Shown: positions 34,926 through 44,279, counted from the first letter of the stretch. The stretch is DNA of 64,000 nt from Mesorhizobium opportunistum WSM2075 (GCF_000176035.2 NC_015675.1:5398001-5462000); one strand, 5' to 3'. The notes: generated by a model from the sequence alone, not told the origin. A program made the numbers and translations.

Positions 34926-35825
34926 ATGGCAGGCGTGGCGGAAAACACGGGAAAAGCGAGGCTGGCAATCATCGCCGGGCTGACCATGATCGGCATCTAT
35001 GCCGTGCAATTCGTCGCCGCCCGCTTCAGCCTAAGGGAACATCTGACGGTGACCGACATGGCGACCCTGCGCTTTGCGGGTGCGGGTGCCGTCTTCCTGC
35101 CGATCATCTGGCGAAACGGCTTCCAACAGTTGAAGGCATTGGGTTGGCGGCGGGCCCTGACCTTGGCGGTGCTGGCCGGATTGCCTTATCCGCTGATCAT
35201 CAATTGGGGCCTGATTTATGCGCCTGCCGTCCATGGCGCGGCACTCTGCCCTGCCTCGATCGTGTTCTTCTCGTTCCTGCTGTCGCTTTTCCTGGAACGC
35301 GCTTCGCAGCGGCGGACCATCGGCGTCGCCACCATCATCGCCGGGCTGTTGCTGTTCATCGCGCCGGCGCGCGCCGGCAGCCATGAGGTTCTCCTCGGCG
35401 ATCTCTTGTTCATAGGATCGGGCCTGATGTTCTCCGCCTATGCAACTCTTGTGCGGCAATGGCGCATCGATCCGGTCACGGCCACCGCGGCCGTCGTTTT
35501 TCTATCGTGCCTGCCGTTGCCGTTTCTCACCCTTTTCGCGCCGAGCGGCCTCCATGCCGCGGCAGGCGCGGAAATCGCCGGCCAGGTCATCATCCAGGGC
35601 CTTCTTGCAGGTGCGGCCGCCATGTTCCTCTACACCTACATCGTCGGCCAGATCGGGTCGCAGGCGGCATCGCTGTTTATGCCGGGAGTGCCGATCGCCA
35701 CGGTGATGGTCAGCATGGCCGTGCTTGGCGAAACCCCGACGACCGTCCAGTTCGCGGCGATCGCGATCATGGCCGCGGGGATGGGGTTTTCAGCGACCGC
35801 GGGGCGTTCTGCCCAGCAAGCCTGA
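34926..35825 (+). CDS. EamA-family (DMT) transporter
   Basis: A 299-residue inner-membrane protein with about ten hydrophobic helices in two EamA repeats (e.g. LAIIAGLTMIGIYAVQFVAA; VLLGDLLFIGSGLMFSAYAT). The group exports amino acids and other metabolites. The ATG at 34926 is chosen as the first that precedes the first helix; its Shine-Dalgarno sequence is poor. The divergent Lrp gene is the likely regulator. Confidence 0.85.
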   Translation: MAGVAENTGKARLAIIAGLTMIGIYAVQFVAARFSLREHLTVTDMATLRFAGAGAVFLPIIWRNGFQQLKALGWRRALTLAVLAGLPYPLIINWGLIYAPAVHGAALCPASIVFFSFLLSLFLERASQRRTIGVATIIAGLLLFIAPARAGSHEVLLGDLLFIGSGLMFSAYATLVRQWRIDPVTATAAVVFLSCLPLPFLTLFAPSGLHAAAGAEIAGQVIIQGLLAGAAAMFLYTYIVGQIGSQAASLFMPGVPIATVMVSMAVLGETPTTVQFAAIAIMAAGMGFSATAGRSAQQA

Positions 35826-35913
35826 CGGCGACGCCACCCCAATCGTCATTGAGTTCAATGACATGGACGGGCTTATGAAGAAACAGATTCGGGCGCCCCA
35901 GTCGTTCAACACC

Positions 35914-36624
35914 TCAATGCGCGGATGCAAGCAGCGCCGCCAATCTCTCCTGCCCGCCCTGGAGAACGTTGAGGTCGACATCGCCCGCGATCCCGTCGAT
36001 GCGGCCCCTGTTGTGATACTGCCAATAGACCCAGTCGTGGCGATCCGGCTCCACGAGCAGCGAGCGAAGCCAAAGCGGACGAGCCGCGATCTGCCCGGCA
36101 TAGGCTGCCTCGGCCTCATCCGTCAGATAGACGATCGCCGGCTTGCCGAACGCGGCCTCGACAGGTCCGAGGAAGGCCTGGAGTTCGGCATTCAACTGTT
36201 CGGGCGACGGGCGCTGCGGACAATTGCCGCCGAACTCGACGTCGACGACCGGCGGCAGCAAGGGCTGATCGCGTGGCACGACCGAGATGAAATTCTTCGC
36301 CTGATCGGCGCCGGGCCGGCAGAAGGTGAAGAAGTGATAGGCGCCGACGGCAAGGCCGGCCGCGCGAGCCTCCCGCAGATTGCGATCAAAGGCATCATCA
36401 ACATGATCGCCGCCCTCGGTCGCCTTGATGACGGCGAAGGCGACATCATCGGCGGCAACGCGCCGCCAGTCGATCTGGCCCTGATGATGGGAAACGTCGA
36501 TGCCTCTGAGCGGATATTTGCCGCGGTCGGGAGAATAGGCGCGGAAGTAGAGGAAGCCGCCTCCGGCGACCAGAGCCGCGAGAACCAGGGTAACCGAACT
36601 CCAGAGGATGATCCGGTTCTTCAA
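35914..36624 (-). CDS. GH25 lysozyme-like protein, membrane anchored
   Basis: A 236-residue glycoside hydrolase family 25 protein. A membrane anchor or signal segment (IILWSSVTLVLAALVAGGGF) precedes the catalytic domain: LRGIDVSHHQGQIDWRRV with the Asp, VAFAVIKATEGGDHVD, LPPVVDVEFGG with the acidic pair, and WVYWQYHNRGRIDGIAGDVD. It likely cuts peptidoglycan in the periplasm. It precedes smpB by 86 bases but the two are probably independent. Confidence 0.87.
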   Translation of the reverse strand: MKNRIILWSSVTLVLAALVAGGGFLYFRAYSPDRGKYPLRGIDVSHHQGQIDWRRVAADDVAFAVIKATEGGDHVDDAFDRNLREARAAGLAVGAYHFFTFCRPGADQAKNFISVVPRDQPLLPPVVDVEFGGNCPQRPSPEQLNAELQAFLGPVEAAFGKPAIVYLTDEAEAAYAGQIAARPLWLRSLLVEPDRHDWVYWQYHNRGRIDGIAGDVDLNVLQGGQERLAALLASAH

Positions 36625-36710
36625 GGCGATCCTCTTTGGTGGTTGCAGCCCCTTGCTGTCCGAAACTTGGAAGCCAACCCGGCTTTTATAGGGCTATCGC
36701 CCGATGTTTC

Positions 36711-37190
36711 TCACCCGCGCTCCTTCAAAAGCCGGCCCTTTTCACGCGACCAGTCGCGCTGCTTCTCGGTCTCGCGCTTGTCGTGCAGCTTCTTGCCGCG
36801 ACCGACGGCAAGCAGCAGCTTGGCGCGGCCCTGGTCGTTGAAATAGATCTTCAGCGGCACCAGGGTCATGCCTTCGCGGTCGACACTCTGCGCCAGCTTT
36901 GCCATCTCGCGCTTGTTGAGCAGGAGTTTGCGGCGGCGCCTAGGCTCGTGGTTGAAGCGGTTGGCCTGCAAATATTCCGGCAGGTAGGAGTTGATCAGCC
37001 AGATCTCGCCGCCCTCGACCGAAGCGTAGCTGTCCTGGATATTGGCCTGGCCCTGGCGCAGCGACTTGACCTCGGTGCCGGTCAGCACAAGGCCAGTCTC
37101 GATCGTGTCGAGCACCTCATAGGAAAACCGCGCCTTGCGGTTTTCCGCAACGGTCTTGTTGTTGGGATCGGCTTTTCTGACTTGATTCAT
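36711..37190 (-). CDS. smpB: SsrA-binding protein SmpB
   Basis: A 159-residue tmRNA-binding protein needed for trans-translation. [39 protein letters not shown] and the basic C-terminal tail [17 protein letters not shown] are diagnostic. It lies 25 bases downstream of dapA on the same strand, the usual rhizobial order. The ssrA gene itself is not in this window. Confidence 0.95.
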   Translation of the reverse strand: MNQVRKADPNNKTVAENRKARFSYEVLDTIETGLVLTGTEVKSLRQGQANIQDSYASVEGGEIWLINSYLPEYLQANRFNHEPRRRRKLLLNKREMAKLAQSVDREGMTLVPLKIYFNDQGRAKLLLAVGRGKKLHDKRETEKQRDWSREKGRLLKERG

Positions 37191-37215
37191 GATGCGGAGA
37201 GGTGGCGCCTCATCC

Positions 37216-38097
37216 CTAATTAATCAAGCCGGCGTGCTTCATGGCCGCATCGATCTTTTCAGCTGTCGAAGGCTCGACCGTAACCAATGGCGAACGCAGC
37301 ACGTTCTCGACCTTGCCGAGCTTCGACAGCGCGTATTTGGCGCCGGAAACGCCGGGCTCGATGAAAATGGCCTTGTGCAGCGGCAACAGACGGTCCTGCA
37401 ATTCCAGTGCCTTGGCGCTGTCGCCGGAGAGCGTCGCTTCCTGGAACTCGGCGCAGAGCCGCGGCGCGACATTGGACGTCACCGAGATGCAGCCGACACC
37501 GCCATGCGCGTTGAAGCCGAGCGCGGAGGCATCCTCGCCGGAAAGCTGGATGAAATCCTTGCCGCAAGTCATGCGCTGCTCGGAAACACGCTCGACCTTG
37601 CCGGTCGCATCCTTGACGCCGACGATGTTCTTGAAGTCATGCGCCAGCCGTCCCATCGTCTCCGGCATCATGTCGATGACCGAGCGCGGCGGGATGTTGT
37701 AGATGATGATCGGCAGCTTGGTCGCCCTGGCGACGGCGGCAAAGTGCTCGTAGAGCCCGCGCTGCGTCGGCTTGTTGTAATAGGGCGTGACGACCAAAGC
37801 GGCATCGGCGCCGGCCTTCTCGGCATATTGCACGAGCCCAACGGCCTCATCGGTGTTGTTGGAACCGGCGCCGGCGACGACAGGAGCGCGGCCCTTGGCC
37901 ACCTCGATGCAGACCTTGACGACGTGGCGATGCTCGTCATGCGACAGCGTCGGCGACTCGCCCGTGGTGCCGACCGGGACCAGGCCCGCCGTGCCCTCGC
38001 CGAGCTGCCATTCGACAAACGCGCGAAAGGCTTTCTCGTCGAAACGCCCGCTCTTTTCGAACGGTGTCACGAGCGCAGTAAGCGAGCCTCTCAGCAT
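37216..38097 (-). CDS. dapA: 4-hydroxy-tetrahydrodipicolinate synthase
   Basis: A 293-residue class I aldolase condensing pyruvate with aspartate semialdehyde in lysine and peptidoglycan precursor synthesis. Motifs: [14 protein letters not shown], the catalytic Tyr in [14 protein letters not shown] and the Schiff-base Lys in [15 protein letters not shown]. The start at 38097 follows AAGGAG nine bases upstream; upstream in-frame codons to 38172 translate a palindromic repeat and are not part of the protein. Confidence 0.93.
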   Translation of the reverse strand: MLRGSLTALVTPFEKSGRFDEKAFRAFVEWQLGEGTAGLVPVGTTGESPTLSHDEHRHVVKVCIEVAKGRAPVVAGAGSNNTDEAVGLVQYAEKAGADAALVVTPYYNKPTQRGLYEHFAAVARATKLPIIIYNIPPRSVIDMMPETMGRLAHDFKNIVGVKDATGKVERVSEQRMTCGKDFIQLSGEDASALGFNAHGGVGCISVTSNVAPRLCAEFQEATLSGDSAKALELQDRLLPLHKAIFIEPGVSGAKYALSKLGKVENVLRSPLVTVEPSTAEKIDAAMKHAGLIN

Positions 38098-38129
38098 ATC
38101 GTCCAACTCCTTGGGACTTCTTTGTTTGT

Positions 38130-38174
38130 GCATGTCGTTGTCCCAAACCCGGTAACCACTTTTGGGCGACATGC
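38130..38174. repeat. third copy of the two-tier palindromic repeat
   Basis: Outer stem GCATGTCG/CGACATGC (38130-38137, 38167-38174), a four-base bulge on one side, inner stem CCCAAA/TTTGGG (38142-38147, 38161-38166) and a 13-base loop. It lies 33 bases upstream of the dapA start and has the same design as the copies near pyrE. Confidence 0.85.
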
Positions 38175-38398
38175 ATCGGTGTTTTGTCGATCGGTTTGTC
38201 GTGCGCGCCTTCTAGCCGAAAGCGAAGCGGCGCACCATAGTCTCGACATGGTTGCGCGGCAAGCATTGCCGTGGTGCCAGCAAGCGCAATTCGAACGGCC
38301 TCGATAAGCTTTTGTTTACGAGCCCTTCACGACCTAAGTTTAGGCTTCGAGGCATCTTCGCCTGCTGGTAAATGCCAGAGCAAGGAAAGACATAGATC

Positions 38399-40474
38399 AT
38401 GCCGGCCAATCGGCCCCATTTCTTCGCGCTGCTTGGCGCCATTGCCGTGCTGGTGCCCGGCGTGGCGATCGGCGGCAGCGTCGATGTGCGGGTCACCTCG
38501 GCCATCCCCATGCCGGACGTGCAAACCCCCAACCTGCAAGACCCGAACCTGCAAGACCCGAACCTGCAAGACAAGGCGCAGCAGGATCCCTCTCCCAGCG
38601 TCGCCCTGCTGAAAAGCGGGCTGGATGCACTGGCGGCCGGCGATATTCCCCGCGCTCGCGGCGTGCGTGACGCCCTGCCCGCTCACGCACTCGACCAGCA
38701 CATCCTGGCCTGGGCGATCGCGCTTTACGGCGGGGACAAGGTTCCGAGCGGCGATATCGCGGCCGCCGCGAAGATGCTGCCCAACTGGCCGGGCACGATT
38801 GCCCTGCGCAAGAACAGCGAGCGCGCTCTCTATCGCGAGAACCCCGCTCCCGACATCGTCGTCCGGGCGTTCGATGGCAGCCAGCCGCAGACATTCGAAG
38901 GCGTGATGGTTCTGGCCCGCGCCTATGTGGCATCCGGCGATACCAAGGCGGCGCGCTCGGTGCTGTCGCCGTTCTGGCGCACGGCAATCCTGGAAGCCAA
39001 GGACGAGACGGCGCTGATCAAGGAGTTCGGCGGCCTGATCCCCGCCGCCGACCATCGCTTTCGCATGGAGCGCATGTTTTATGCCGACCGGGTGAATTCC
39101 GCCCTGCGCGTCGCCGGCCTTGCCGGCGCCCAGCAGCTGGCGGACGCCTGGGCCGCCGCCGACAGGGGCGACAAGAACACGCCGAAACTGCTCAAGGCAG
39201 TGCCGGTGGCGCAGCGTTCGGCCGGTTATTTCTTCGCCCAGGCCGAATATTTGCGCAAGCAGGAGGATCTTGCCGGCGCCGCCGCCATTGTCATGAAGGC
39301 GCCGACGGACCGCGAGGCACTTGTCGATCCGGACGCCTGGTGGGTCGAGCGCCGGGTGCTGTCGCGTGAGTTGGTCGACCAGGGCGACATGAAGACGGCC
39401 TACCGGATCGTCGCCATGCATGCCGCCGAAAGTGCTGCCAATGCGGCGGAAGCCGAATTCCATGCCGGCTGGTATGCGTTGCGCGGCCTGAACGACCCCA
39501 AGCTCGCCGCAACGCATTTCACGCGCATCGCCGACCTTGCCCAGGGGCCGATGACCCTGTCGCGCGCCTATTACTGGCTCGGTCGTGCCGCGGAAGTCGG
39601 CGGCCCCGGCAATGCCAAGGATTATTTTGGGCGTGCGGCTGATTATGGCACGACATTTTACGGCCAGCTTGCCGCCGAACGTGTCGGCCGGCAGGCGCTG
39701 AACATCGTCTATCCGTCGCCAAGTGCGGCCGACCGGCAGAACTTTGCCGGCCGTGAAGCGGTGAGCGCCATCAAGCGCCTGCAGGAAGCAGGCTACGATC
39801 GCTATGCCGAAACGCTCTATCGCGATCTTGCCGGACAGTTGACCAGCCCCGGCGAACTGGCGCTGCTCGCTGTCCTTGCCGAGAAGCAGGACAACCATTT
39901 CATGGCGCTGAAGGTCGGCAAGATCGCCGGCGCGCGCGGCATCGATGTCGGTGCGCTGTCGCATCCGCTCGGCGTCATTCCCGATTCGGCCGACATTTCC
40001 GGTTCGGGCAAGGCGCTGGCTTATGCGATCGCCCGCCAGGAGAGCGAATTCAACGTCGGAGCCGTGTCGAGCGCAGGAGCACGCGGGCTGCTGCAGCTGA
40101 TGCCGGGAACTGCCAAGCAATTGGCGAAGAAGGCCGGATTGCAATTTTCGCAGACACGCTTGACCACCGATGCCGGCTACAACGCCACGCTTGGCTCGGC
40201 CTTCCTCGGCGAACAGCTCGACCGCTTCAACGGCTCCTATGTGCTGACCTTCGCCGGCTACAATGCCGGTCCGACCCGCGCCAGCCAGTGGGTGGCGAAA
40301 TACGGTGACCCACGCGGCAAGGATATCGATGCCGTGGTGGACTGGATCGAGCGGATTCCCTACACGGAAACAAGAAGTTACGTGCAGCGTGTGATGGAGA
40401 ACTACGAGGTCTACAAGATGCGTATTTCCGGCAAATACGACATCGTTGGAGATCTGGTGAACGGACGGAGTTGA
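38399..40474 (+). CDS. soluble lytic murein transglycosylase
   Basis: A 691-residue periplasmic enzyme that cleaves peptidoglycan with formation of 1,6-anhydromuramic acid. A signal peptide (FFALLGAIAVLVPGVAIGG) is followed by a short repeat region and a long helical superfamily (TPR-like) domain. The C-terminal SLT domain has the catalytic Glu in IARQESEFNVGAVSSAGARG, then LLQLMPGTAKQLA and AGYNAGPTRAS. Residues near 45-58 (NLQDP, three times) arise from a 15-base tandem repeat at 38531-38575. It is divergent from dapA. Confidence 0.92.
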   Translation: MPANRPHFFALLGAIAVLVPGVAIGGSVDVRVTSAIPMPDVQTPNLQDPNLQDPNLQDKAQQDPSPSVALLKSGLDALAAGDIPRARGVRDALPAHALDQHILAWAIALYGGDKVPSGDIAAAAKMLPNWPGTIALRKNSERALYRENPAPDIVVRAFDGSQPQTFEGVMVLARAYVASGDTKAARSVLSPFWRTAILEAKDETALIKEFGGLIPAADHRFRMERMFYADRVNSALRVAGLAGAQQLADAWAAADRGDKNTPKLLKAVPVAQRSAGYFFAQAEYLRKQEDLAGAAAIVMKAPTDREALVDPDAWWVERRVLSRELVDQGDMKTAYRIVAMHAAESAANAAEAEFHAGWYALRGLNDPKLAATHFTRIADLAQGPMTLSRAYYWLGRAAEVGGPGNAKDYFGRAADYGTTFYGQLAAERVGRQALNIVYPSPSAADRQNFAGREAVSAIKRLQEAGYDRYAETLYRDLAGQLTSPGELALLAVLAEKQDNHFMALKVGKIAGARGIDVGALSHPLGVIPDSADISGSGKALAYAIARQESEFNVGAVSSAGARGLLQLMPGTAKQLAKKAGLQFSQTRLTTDAGYNATLGSAFLGEQLDRFNGSYVLTFAGYNAGPTRASQWVAKYGDPRGKDIDAVVDWIERIPYTETRSYVQRVMENYEVYKMRISGKYDIVGDLVNGRS

Positions 40475-40487
40475 GGGCAAGCTCACC

Positions 40488-40681
40488 GACGCCGAAGCTG
40501 CCGATCTCCCCCCTTGCGGGGGAGATGCCTGGCAAGGCAGAGGGGGGTGCCGTCCCTCGGCCTATCAGTTAATTTGTTGACTCATTCCGAATTAGCCAGT
40601 CAAGATTGGCGATCCTTCACACCCCCCTCTGGCCTGCCGGCCATCTCCCCCGCAAGAGGGGAGATTGGCAGCTTCGGCGTC
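40488..40681. repeat. large inverted repeat with 62-base arms (MITE-like)
   Basis: The left arm 40488-40549 and right arm 40620-40681 are near-perfect reverse complements, each beginning GACGCCGAAGCTGCC when read inward and ending in GGGGGGTG. The arms enclose 70 bases and also contain internal hairpins. It starts 14 bases after the transglycosylase stop. It may be a non-autonomous mobile element; it could also end transcription. Confidence 0.8.
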
Positions 40682-40752
40682 GCGCCTTCATTTGACCGCT
40701 CCTGCACTCATCTGTAGCAGTCGGAAACAAGCCGGCCAGGAGTCTTTTTCCG

Positions 40753-41658
40753 ATGTCGAACCACGAAGGCTTTTCCGACTTCTTCTACGCCGCGCCCGAT
40801 GGGCTGAGACTTCATGCGCGCGTCTATGGCGACGCAAATTCCGGACACTGGCCGGTCGTCTGCCTGCCTGGCCTGACCCGCAACGCGCGTGATTTTCACG
40901 AGCTGGCGCTGCGTCTGTCTACAGGACCCGATCCACGCAAGGTGGTTGCCTTCGACTATCGCGGACGCGGGCAGTCGGCCTACGATCCCGATCTCAGCCA
41001 CTATAATGTCGGCACCGAGGCCGGCGACGTGCTTGCCGGGCTGGCAGCGCTCGGCATCGAGGAGGCCGCGTTCATCGGCACTTCGCGCGGCGGGCTGATC
41101 ATTCATGGGCTCGGCGCCCTGCGGCCAGCCGCGCTGAAAGCCATTGTTCTCAATGACATCGGGCCCGTGATCGAGCCCGCCGGCCTCGCGCATATCCAGT
41201 CCTACCTCGAACGCACGCCGAAGCCGAAGACCGTCGCCGAGGTAACGGATGCGCAGCGCAGCGTCCACGGCAAGGATTTCCCCCTGCTCACCGACGCCGA
41301 CTGGACCCGGATGGTAGGGGCGCTCTACCGCGAGACGGATCAAGGGCTGTTGCCGGATTTCGATCCGAAACTGGTCGACACGGTTGCCGGTCTCGACCTG
41401 TCTCAGCCATTGCCGGCGCTGTGGCCGCAGTTCGATGCGTTGGCGGCGATCCCCTTGCTCGCCATACGCGGCGCCAATTCAAGATTGCTGTCGGTGGACA
41501 CGCTGCGGCGGATGCGAGAGCACCATCCGATGATGGATACGATCACGGCCGAGGGCCAGGGTCACGCCCCTTTCCTCGAAACAGGCAGCTTGCCCGACGA
41601 CATCGTGGCTTTTCTCGCCTGTGCGGAAAGGCAGGAAGGCTCGAAGCAAGAAGCCTAG
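40753..41658 (+). CDS. alpha/beta hydrolase
   Basis: A 301-residue alpha/beta hydrolase. WPVVCLPGLTRNARDFHELA contains the oxyanion region, Ser111 lies in the nucleophile elbow IGTSRGG, and the catalytic His is in AEGQGHAPFLE. The second acidic residue is probably Asp near LLSVDTLRRM. The substrate is unknown. The gene stands alone, downstream of a large inverted repeat and convergent with the integrase. Confidence 0.87.
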   Translation: MSNHEGFSDFFYAAPDGLRLHARVYGDANSGHWPVVCLPGLTRNARDFHELALRLSTGPDPRKVVAFDYRGRGQSAYDPDLSHYNVGTEAGDVLAGLAALGIEEAAFIGTSRGGLIIHGLGALRPAALKAIVLNDIGPVIEPAGLAHIQSYLERTPKPKTVAEVTDAQRSVHGKDFPLLTDADWTRMVGALYRETDQGLLPDFDPKLVDTVAGLDLSQPLPALWPQFDALAAIPLLAIRGANSRLLSVDTLRRMREHHPMMDTITAEGQGHAPFLETGSLPDDIVAFLACAERQEGSKQEA

Positions 41659-41681
41659 GATCAAATCTCGATACCAGGCTT

Positions 41682-41725
41682 CTATTCTTGTTCGACTAGC
41701 CTACTATTCTTGTTCGACTGATCTA
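41682..41725. repeat. 22-base tandem duplication next to the integrase stop
   Basis: CTATTCTTGTTCGACT occurs at 41682-41697 and again at 41704-41719, with a 22-base period; the full units agree at 18 of 22 positions. The second unit ends at the integrase stop codon (41723-41725). It might mark an old recombination junction or simple slippage. Confidence 0.65.
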
Positions 41726-42826
41726 CCGGGATTTTGTATTTCTTCGAGCCGCATTGGGCTGAGATTTCTCGTCCCCCGGTTCGTTCTTCTTTTCCCGCTT
41801 CAGCGGCTTTTCCCGCTTAAGTGGCTTTTCCCCCTTAAGTATTTGGGGGGCAGGTGGTGCGCTGACCGAATTGCGGTCGCCCGCCCCGTTGCACCGAGGC
41901 GTCTCCAGCACGGTAACGCAGCCGTCGAGATCGTTGGTGGCGAGATGCGCGTAACGCATGGTCATCGACAGGGTCTGATGGCCGAGCCACATCTGCACGC
42001 GCCTGATGTCGATGCCGCCCTGGACAAGTCGCGAGGCGCAGGTGTGACGCAGGATGTGCGGCACGACCTGGTCGTCGGCGCCGAGTCCGACCTCGGCTTT
42101 CGCTTCGTTCCAGATGGCACGGAACTGTGCCTGGCTGAATTTGGTGAACGGGCCTTTCGGCCGACGGCCTTCGGCCGGAGGCAGCTTGATCACCTCCTTG
42201 ACCCGCTCGGTCATCGGGATGGTGCGGCTGCGGCCGGATTTGGTGATCCAGAAGGAGACGCGATGCTCCTGGATGTCGTTCCAGATCAGCCCCAGCGCCT
42301 CGCCGAGACGGCAGCCGCTATCGACCAGGAAGACGGAAAGCCTGTAGGCATCCTCGCTGCGGCTCTTGATGGCGGCGAATAGCCGCGCCTCTTCGTCCCT
42401 TTCCAGGAAACGAATACGTCCCGCCCGCTCCTTCTGGCGGCGGAACTCGGGCAGGCTGTGGATATCCCCCATCTTGTAAGCCTTGCGCAGCAGTTTGCTG
42501 AGGGCAGCCATCTTTCGATTGATGGTTGCGTTGCTGTTGCCGCGCTGGCGCAAGGTACCGACAAGGTTGTCGAGGGTACTCTGGTCAAAGGCGCTGAAAC
42601 GCTCCCCGAGGAGGATCTCGTCTATCTCGCCGATGAAGGAGCTGACATTGTATTTATGTCGCCCATCATCCCACAATATGTCCCGATAGGCTGAAAACAG
42701 CTCTCCAACCCTATGCGATTTTACTTCTCTGATCTTGTTGTATGTATAATTGAATTTCGAATTTTGAGAAGAAAAGACCGCAAAATGATCAGAGGGATAT
42801 CCCTCTTGAATCGCCTCGTTTGTCAT
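41723..42826 (-). CDS. tyrosine recombinase / site-specific integrase
   Basis: A 367-residue tyrosine recombinase. A SAM-like core-binding domain (LDNLVGTLRQRGNSNATINR) precedes the catalytic domain with Arg in GCRLGEALGL, Lys in WITKSGRSRTIP, HILRHTCASRL, the GH of MWLGHQTLSM and the nucleophile Tyr in TMRYAHL. All six active-site residues seem present. The C-terminal tail contains PLKREK repeats encoded by an 18-base tandem repeat (41790-41843). No excisionase or mobile cargo is recognisable beside it. The start at 42826 begins MTNEAIQEGYPS. Confidence 0.88.
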   Translation of the reverse strand: MTNEAIQEGYPSDHFAVFSSQNSKFNYTYNKIREVKSHRVGELFSAYRDILWDDGRHKYNVSSFIGEIDEILLGERFSAFDQSTLDNLVGTLRQRGNSNATINRKMAALSKLLRKAYKMGDIHSLPEFRRQKERAGRIRFLERDEEARLFAAIKSRSEDAYRLSVFLVDSGCRLGEALGLIWNDIQEHRVSFWITKSGRSRTIPMTERVKEVIKLPPAEGRRPKGPFTKFSQAQFRAIWNEAKAEVGLGADDQVVPHILRHTCASRLVQGGIDIRRVQMWLGHQTLSMTMRYAHLATNDLDGCVTVLETPRCNGAGDRNSVSAPPAPQILKGEKPLKREKPLKREKKNEPGDEKSQPNAARRNTKSR

Positions 42827-43017
42827 TGTTAACCACACCCCCCGGAAGTGGCCAGGAGACACCTAGCCTACTTGAGAGTGTCCTTTCAAGAGTTTTTGTC
42901 CGACAAAACGACTTCATCCGCGAATTGCGAATCCCACGAAATCGTTCCACAGACCCTGTTCAGCTACCGTTACCCCCCGTTCCTTCTGTTTCCCAAACCC
43001 CAGTCACGAAACAAAAC

Positions 43018-43043
43018 AGCCCGGGCGTTGAAGCGCCCGGGCT
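43018..43043 (-). terminator. hairpin terminator of porin 2
   Basis: AGCCCGGGCG (43018-43027) and CGCCCGGGCT (43034-43043) form a perfect 10-base stem. On the minus strand it is followed by a T-rich stretch. It lies 27 bases after the porin stop. Confidence 0.75.
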
Positions 43044-43069
43044 GGATCTCACCTTTATGGTACCAGCCC

Positions 43070-44155
43070 TTAGAAGTCGCGCTGGAAGCGGAGCATACCG
43101 CCGAAGCCGTCGCTGCTGACGGCGCGATAGTCGCTGGTGGCCTTGTTGACGTAATCAACTTCGCCGATGATCGCGAAACCGGGCACGATATTGTAAGCGA
43201 TATTCGCGGCGACGCCCAGGCTCTTGCCTTCATCATAGGAGACCTGCGCATTGAACGAGGTCTTCTCGTTGAACTTGTAGGTACCGCCGCCGAAGACGGC
43301 CCAGTTGCCTTCCCAGTTCTTGAAGGAATTGTGGATGACGTTGCTCTCCGAGCCGTAGTTGACCATGGCCCACAGCGACAGGGCGTCGGAGGCGTTCACG
43401 TCCACGCGAACCTTGCCGCCCCACTCTTCCCACACGCTGTCATAAACACCGGTCGCGCTGATCGAACCCCAGCCCTGCGTGTATTTCACGCCGCCGACGA
43501 TGTGCGGAACATAGCTGTCGACCGTGTTGGCGCCGGCACCATCTTCGAGCGACACAACAGCCGAGAAGCCGTTGCCGGCATCGAAATAGTACTGGACCAC
43601 GCCGGTATCGAAGTCGCCGCCATAACCGACGAGCGAGTCGTCGATGACGTTGCCGGCGTAGCCGCTGAACGTCACCCAGGCGGACTCGTCCTTACCAACG
43701 CGGAAACCGCCGAGCTGAATCCAAGCAAAGTTCAGAGAGACGCCCCTGCCGGCAGCGACAGCGTAGTTGCCGCCTTCACGCTGGGTTTCCCAGTTGAAGC
43801 GGGTTTCGGTGTAGGTCTTCAAGGTGCCGAGTTCGGTTTCCTGGCCGGTCCAGGTCTTCAGCGCGAAGCGGGCGTGCTTGTAGAAGGTATCGTTGAGCGA
43901 ACCAGGATCCGAGCGATCGTTGACGTCCGTAAGGCCGTTAACGTCGCCAGCGCCGATGTCGTAGCGGATATAGCCGCCGATGCGCAGGCAGGTCTCGGTG
44001 CCGGGGATGTAGAAGTAGCCAGCGCCGTAGACGTCGCAAATCTTGACGTATTCAGCGGGTTCCGGCTCGGCGACGACGACGGCGTCGGCGGCGCGCGCAC
44101 CGGAAACTGCGATCAGGGCCGCAGCGGAGCCGAGAAGAAGGCTCTTGATGTTCAT
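43070..44155 (-). CDS. alphaproteobacterial outer-membrane porin (Omp2 type), copy 2
   Basis: A 361-residue porin with the same signal peptide and first 65 residues as the porins at 20.6 and 45.2 kb, apart from one or two changes. It diverges in the loop regions (for example RVGKDESAWVTFSGYAGNVI) and ends MLRFQRDF. The start at 44155 has TGGAGG upstream. It is divergent from copy 3 across a GIY-YIG gene and a tRNA. Together they suggest duplication with loop diversification. Confidence 0.9.
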   Translation of the reverse strand: MNIKSLLLGSAAALIAVSGARAADAVVVAEPEPAEYVKICDVYGAGYFYIPGTETCLRIGGYIRYDIGAGDVNGLTDVNDRSDPGSLNDTFYKHARFALKTWTGQETELGTLKTYTETRFNWETQREGGNYAVAAGRGVSLNFAWIQLGGFRVGKDESAWVTFSGYAGNVIDDSLVGYGGDFDTGVVQYYFDAGNGFSAVVSLEDGAGANTVDSYVPHIVGGVKYTQGWGSISATGVYDSVWEEWGGKVRVDVNASDALSLWAMVNYGSESNVIHNSFKNWEGNWAVFGGGTYKFNEKTSFNAQVSYDEGKSLGVAANIAYNIVPGFAIIGEVDYVNKATSDYRAVSSDGFGGMLRFQRDF

Positions 44156-44157
44156 TT

Positions 44158-44174
44158 TCTGACCTCCAGTCAGA
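44158..44174 (-). promoter_or_regulatory. porin 2 leader hairpin with Shine-Dalgarno in the loop
   Basis: TCTGAC/GTCAGA forms a perfect six-base stem around TGGAG (read on the minus strand), immediately before the ATG. It is the strongest of the three porin leader hairpins and displays the ribosome binding site in its loop. Confidence 0.45.
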
Positions 44175-44279
44175 ATCGAACGAAATGACAGCTTTGACAA
44201 GCCGTGCTTTTTCCTTAAATCATTGTGTTTGCACAGGTTTTCTGGAAAATCTCTTGGATTTCACCAAGAATGCGAGTCT

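Noticed and set aside
38098..38172. N-terminal extension of DapA beginning [10 protein letters not shown]
   Set aside because: Those codons translate the palindromic repeat upstream. The normal DapA start at 38097 has its own AAGGAG site.
37191..38398. A lysine riboswitch upstream of dapA
   Set aside because: The leader before the dapA start contains only the palindromic repeat and no extended structured element resembling a lysine aptamer.
38327..40486. A 719-codon open frame opposite the lytic transglycosylase
   Set aside because: The plus-strand frame has a signal peptide and an intact SLT active site; the antisense frame lacks any recognisable domain or ribosome binding site.
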